A stretch of DNA of 64,000 bases from Naumannella cuiyingiana (GTDB lineage: Bacteria; Actinomycetota; Actinomycetes; Propionibacteriales; Propionibacteriaceae): the NCBI RefSeq assembly GCF_013408305.1, contig NZ_JACBZS010000001.1, positions 2,728,001 to 2,792,000 on the forward strand. The letters run 5' to 3'. The translations under genes were made by a program, and so were the position numbers. The notes beneath the pieces are model-generated. The model had not been told where the DNA came from and did no database searches. It was given only the letters and a program-made list of their open reading frames with translations. Position 1 is the stretch's first letter. Each line of letters opens with the position of its first letter. Shown one piece after another: positions 60,588-64,000 of the stretch.

Positions 60588-62332
60588 GCACCGCTGAGGA
60601 AGTTGCCGCACGGGTCGGTACGCCGGCCGCACCGGTGGAGGCCGAGCGCGACCGGGGCCTCGGCAGGCTGATCTTCAAGATGCTGACGACGACCGATCAC
60701 AAGTTGCTCGGCAACATGTACTTCGTCACCTGCATCTTCTTCTTCGGCTTCGGCGGTCTGCTCGCACTCGGCATCCGCGCCGAGCTGTTCGCGCCCGGCC
60801 TGCAGTTCCTGCAGTACGAGACCTTCAACCAGTTCTTCACGATGCACGGCACGATCATGCTGCTGCTCTTCGCGACGCCGCTGTTCTCGGCGTTCGCGAA
60901 TGCGATCATGCCGTTGCAGATCGGTGCGCCGGATGTCGCGTTCCCGCGGTTGAACGCCTTCTCCTACTGGATCTATCTGGTCGGTGGCCTGATCACCGTG
61001 TCGGGCTTCATCACCCCGACCGGCGCCGCCAGCTTCGGCTGGTTCGCGTACCCGCCGTTGTCCGATGCGGTGAACTCGCCCGGCCCCGGTGGCGACCTGT
61101 GGCTCGTCGGGCTGTACCTGGTCGGCCTTTCCTCGATCCTCGGGGCGGTGAACTTCATCGTCACCATCGTGGCGCTGCGCGCTCCCGGGATGACCATGTT
61201 CCGGATGCCGATCTTCACCTGGAACGTGCTGGTCACCTCGATCCTGGTGCTGATCGCATTCCCGATCATCGCCGCGGCGTTCCTGATGTTGTTGGCCGAC
61301 CGCGTGATGGGTGCCCAGATCTTCGACGCCGGCAACGGCGGGCCGCTGTTGTGGCAGAACCTGTTCTGGTTCTTCGGGCACCCGGAGGTCTACATCATCG
61401 CGCTGCCGTTCTTCGGCATCATCACCGAGATCTTGCCGGTGTTCAGCCGCAAGCCGGTCTTCGGCTATGTCGGGCTGGTCGGCGCGACGCTGAGCATCGC
61501 GGCGCTCTCGGTGGCGGTCTGGGCGCATCACATGTTCGTCACCGGCGCGGTCAACCTGCCCTTCTTCGCGTTCACCACCTTCCTGATCGCGGTGCCGACC
61601 GGCGTGAAGTTCTTCAACTGGATCGGCACCATGTGGCGCGGCAGCGTCTCGTTCGACACGCCGATGCTGTGGTGCGCCGGCTTCCTGGTCACCTTCCTCT
61701 TCGGCGGCCTGACCGGTGTGATCCTGGCCAGCCCGCCGCTGGACTTCCAGGTCTCGGACTCCTACTTCGTGGTGGCGCACTTCCACTACGTGGTCTTCGG
61801 GACCGTGGTGTTCGCGATGTTTGCGGGCTTCTACTACTGGTGGCCGAAGCTGACCGGCCGGATGCTCAACGAGCGGCTCGGCAAGCTGCACTTCTGGCTG
61901 GTCTTCATCGGCTTCCACACCACGTTCCTGGTCCAGCACTGGCTGGGAGCGGAGGGCATGCCCCGCCGGTACGCCGACTACCTGGCCACCGACGGATTCA
62001 CCTTGTTGAACCAGATCTCCACGGTCGGCGCCTTCATCCTGGGCATCTCGATGCTGCCGTTCTTCTGGAACGTCTGGATCACCCGTAAGTCGCCCAAGGT
62101 GACCGTCGACGACCCGTGGGGCTGGGGGCGCTCGCTGGAGTGGGCGACGTCGTGCCCGCCGCCGCGGCACAACTTCACCAAGCTGCCGCGGATCCGTTCG
62201 CGCTACCCGGCGTTCGACGTGAACCACCCGGACGTGCAGCAGGAGGACGACGAGAACGACGACCAGGTGCTGGGCGCCGAGCTCGGCGATGCAGCGGTTT
62301 CGGCGGAGCAGAAGGCGGAGGGCAACCGATGA
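60584..62332 (+). CDS. ctaD: Cytochrome c oxidase subunit I
   Basis: The catalytic core of the aa3 oxidase, 582 residues with twelve transmembrane segments. It binds heme a and the heme a3-CuB centre. The heme a ligand is in [20 protein letters not shown], the CuB ligands in [20 protein letters not shown] (Tyr-His pair) and [14 protein letters not shown], and the a3/a ligands in [18 protein letters not shown] 60584 overlaps the ctaC stop. The C-terminus is an acidic cytoplasmic tail ([20 protein letters not shown]), usual in actinobacterial CtaD. The ctaF start overlaps its stop. Confidence 0.97.
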   Translation: MSTAEEVAARVGTPAAPVEAERDRGLGRLIFKMLTTTDHKLLGNMYFVTCIFFFGFGGLLALGIRAELFAPGLQFLQYETFNQFFTMHGTIMLLLFATPLFSAFANAIMPLQIGAPDVAFPRLNAFSYWIYLVGGLITVSGFITPTGAASFGWFAYPPLSDAVNSPGPGGDLWLVGLYLVGLSSILGAVNFIVTIVALRAPGMTMFRMPIFTWNVLVTSILVLIAFPIIAAAFLMLLADRVMGAQIFDAGNGGPLLWQNLFWFFGHPEVYIIALPFFGIITEILPVFSRKPVFGYVGLVGATLSIAALSVAVWAHHMFVTGAVNLPFFAFTTFLIAVPTGVKFFNWIGTMWRGSVSFDTPMLWCAGFLVTFLFGGLTGVILASPPLDFQVSDSYFVVAHFHYVVFGTVVFAMFAGFYYWWPKLTGRMLNERLGKLHFWLVFIGFHTTFLVQHWLGAEGMPRRYADYLATDGFTLLNQISTVGAFILGISMLPFFWNVWITRKSPKVTVDDPWGWGRSLEWATSCPPPRHNFTKLPRIRSRYPAFDVNHPDVQQEDDENDDQVLGAELGDAAVSAEQKAEGNR

Positions 62333-62724
62333 GGGGTTCGTTCTGGGCATTCATGTCCGTCTTCATCTTCCTGCTCGTCGTCACGCCGATCTACTGGCTG
62401 TTGAGCCACGAGATCGTCGGCACGGTGGCGCTGACCATGTCGGCGCTGTTGTGCCTGATGATCTCCTGGTATCTGCGGGTCACCAGCAAGTCCATCGGCC
62501 CGACCCTGGAGGACCGCCCCGACGCGACGATCGCTGAGGGCGCCGGCGTGATCGGCTTCTTCCCGCCGAGCAGCATCTGGCCGTTCTGGTGCGCGCTGGC
62601 CGCGGGCGTCTTCGTGCTCGGGCCCGTGTTCGGGTGGTGGCTGAGCCTGCTCGGCGGTGCGGTCGGGATCTGGGCGCTGTCCGGCTGGATCTACCAGTAC
62701 TACGTCGGCGACTACAAGCACTGA
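62329..62724 (+). CDS. ctaF: Cytochrome c oxidase subunit IV (actinobacterial CtaF)
   Basis: A 131-residue small subunit of the actinobacterial aa3 oxidase, with four transmembrane segments ([60 protein letters not shown] and [20 protein letters not shown]). The loop [20 protein letters not shown] is typical. It stabilises the oxidase and the bcc-aa3 supercomplex. The ATG overlaps the ctaD stop by ATGA. ctaE and qcrCAB are expected elsewhere. Confidence 0.93.
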   Translation: MRGSFWAFMSVFIFLLVVTPIYWLLSHEIVGTVALTMSALLCLMISWYLRVTSKSIGPTLEDRPDATIAEGAGVIGFFPPSSIWPFWCALAAGVFVLGPVFGWWLSLLGGAVGIWALSGWIYQYYVGDYKH

Positions 62725-62740
62725 CCCTCTGAGCCAGGGA

Positions 62741-63139
62741 CTACGCGGGCCCCGGGTCAGGCGCGGCCGGCGTCTCGCGGCGACGCTCCGGGATGTCGTA
62801 GGGCTGCGGCCAGAAGTCGACCACCTCGGTGATCAGCGGCTCGCCGCTCGACCCGGCGCCGATGGTCAGCCAGACCAATCCGGTCTGCGGCTCACCGTCC
62901 AGGCTCACGTCCATCCAGATCGCCGCGCCGGCGACGTCGGCATGCAGCCGGGCCACCCGCAGGTGCCACTCGCCCGGGTAGCGCTGGTTGAAGCGCACCA
63001 GCTCCTCGCGCCCGCCGACCCGCTCCCGCGTCTGCGGTGCCAGGTAGACGACGTCCGGGTGCAGCAACGCGCCCCAGCGCTCCCAGTCGCGCGCTTCCAG
63101 CAGCTCCACATAGTCCCGGGCCAACCGCGTGCTGTCCAT
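62741..63139 (-). CDS. SnoaL-like/NTF2-fold protein
   Basis: A 132-residue single-domain protein with the NTF2-like cone fold: LARDYVELLEARDWERWGAL, HPDVVYLAPQTRERVGGREE, GEWHLRVARLHADVAGAAIW and SGEPLITEVVDFWPQPY. Relatives are annotated as ketosteroid-isomerase-like or nuclear-transport-factor-2-like; no catalytic role can be read from the sequence. It is convergent with ctaF (17 bases between stops) and lies 40 bases downstream of guaB1. Confidence 0.78.
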   Translation of the reverse strand: MDSTRLARDYVELLEARDWERWGALLHPDVVYLAPQTRERVGGREELVRFNQRYPGEWHLRVARLHADVAGAAIWMDVSLDGEPQTGLVWLTIGAGSSGEPLITEVVDFWPQPYDIPERRRETPAAPDPGPA

Positions 63140-63179
63140 GCCGGCAGCCTAGGGCCACGCTCCGACACCGGCCGCGGCC

Positions 63180-64000
<821 letters not shown>

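Overview
The window is high-GC DNA (about 70 % by eye) with the gene content and order of an actinobacterial chromosome. Many gene blocks keep the order seen in Mycobacterium tuberculosis: gcvT, pepA, the 2-oxoglutarate dehydrogenase E2, lipB, lipA, a DUF4191 gene, an RDD gene and glnA1, and the pair glnE/glnA2. GlnE-type control, GlnR-like operators, a PspA/PspAA pair, an actinobacterial cytochrome oxidase cluster with the short subunit IV, many GTG starts and ATGA overlaps fit the same group. I would guess the Propionibacteriaceae or a neighbouring family, but nothing here fixes the family.

Layout. 0-5 kb: a 5'-truncated RNB ribonuclease, the RNase P RNA, a 4 x 52 bp tandem repeat, map, a small acidic protein and nadE. 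5-6.4 kb: a DUF559 nuclease-like gene bracketed by copies of the same 52-bp repeat family, inverted on the far side. 6.4-13.4 kb: glnA2, DUF3159, an SCP-like protein, panE and glnE. 13.4-28.5 kb: a mixed accessory stretch with a choline/carnitine acyltransferase, a MocR regulator divergent from an EamA exporter, a B3/4-domain protein, RecQ with a phosphoribosyltransferase tail, a MerR/MBL pair, zwf, a DEAD-box helicase, small membrane proteins, an EVE protein and an XRE-controlled two-gene redox operon.

28.5-36.7 kb is a leftward defence island: hsdM, hsdS, an HTH-MNT antitoxin-like gene, a truncated HepT-like toxin, a truncated second hsdS, a two-domain Mrr-type endonuclease, hsdR with a DUF4145 N-terminus and a 76-residue zinc-ribbon protein. 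Nearly all junctions are start/stop overlaps. It ends against the glnA1 terminator. The block from 13.4 to 36.7 kb separates glnE/glnA2 from glnA1, which are adjacent in mycobacteria.

36.8-56.6 kb is core metabolism. It carries glnA1 behind a clear three-half-site GlnR operator, the lipoate genes lipB/lipA next to sucB and lpdA, pepA and gcvT. A DUF2797 gene, an ABC-F ATPase with a frameshifted AraC gene in front, and a TetR-controlled membrane protein lie among them. 56.8-64 kb has pspA/pspAA, glycerate kinase, erpA, ctaC-ctaD-ctaF and the 3' part of guaB1.

Functional links inside the window: glnA1, glnA2, glnE and the operators form a nitrogen-assimilation set. LipB and LipA make the lipoyl groups used by SucB and by the glycine-cleavage H protein that GcvT works with; Lpd reoxidises them. 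Two short words, GGTACGC and TGATCAAC, recur far more often than base composition predicts.
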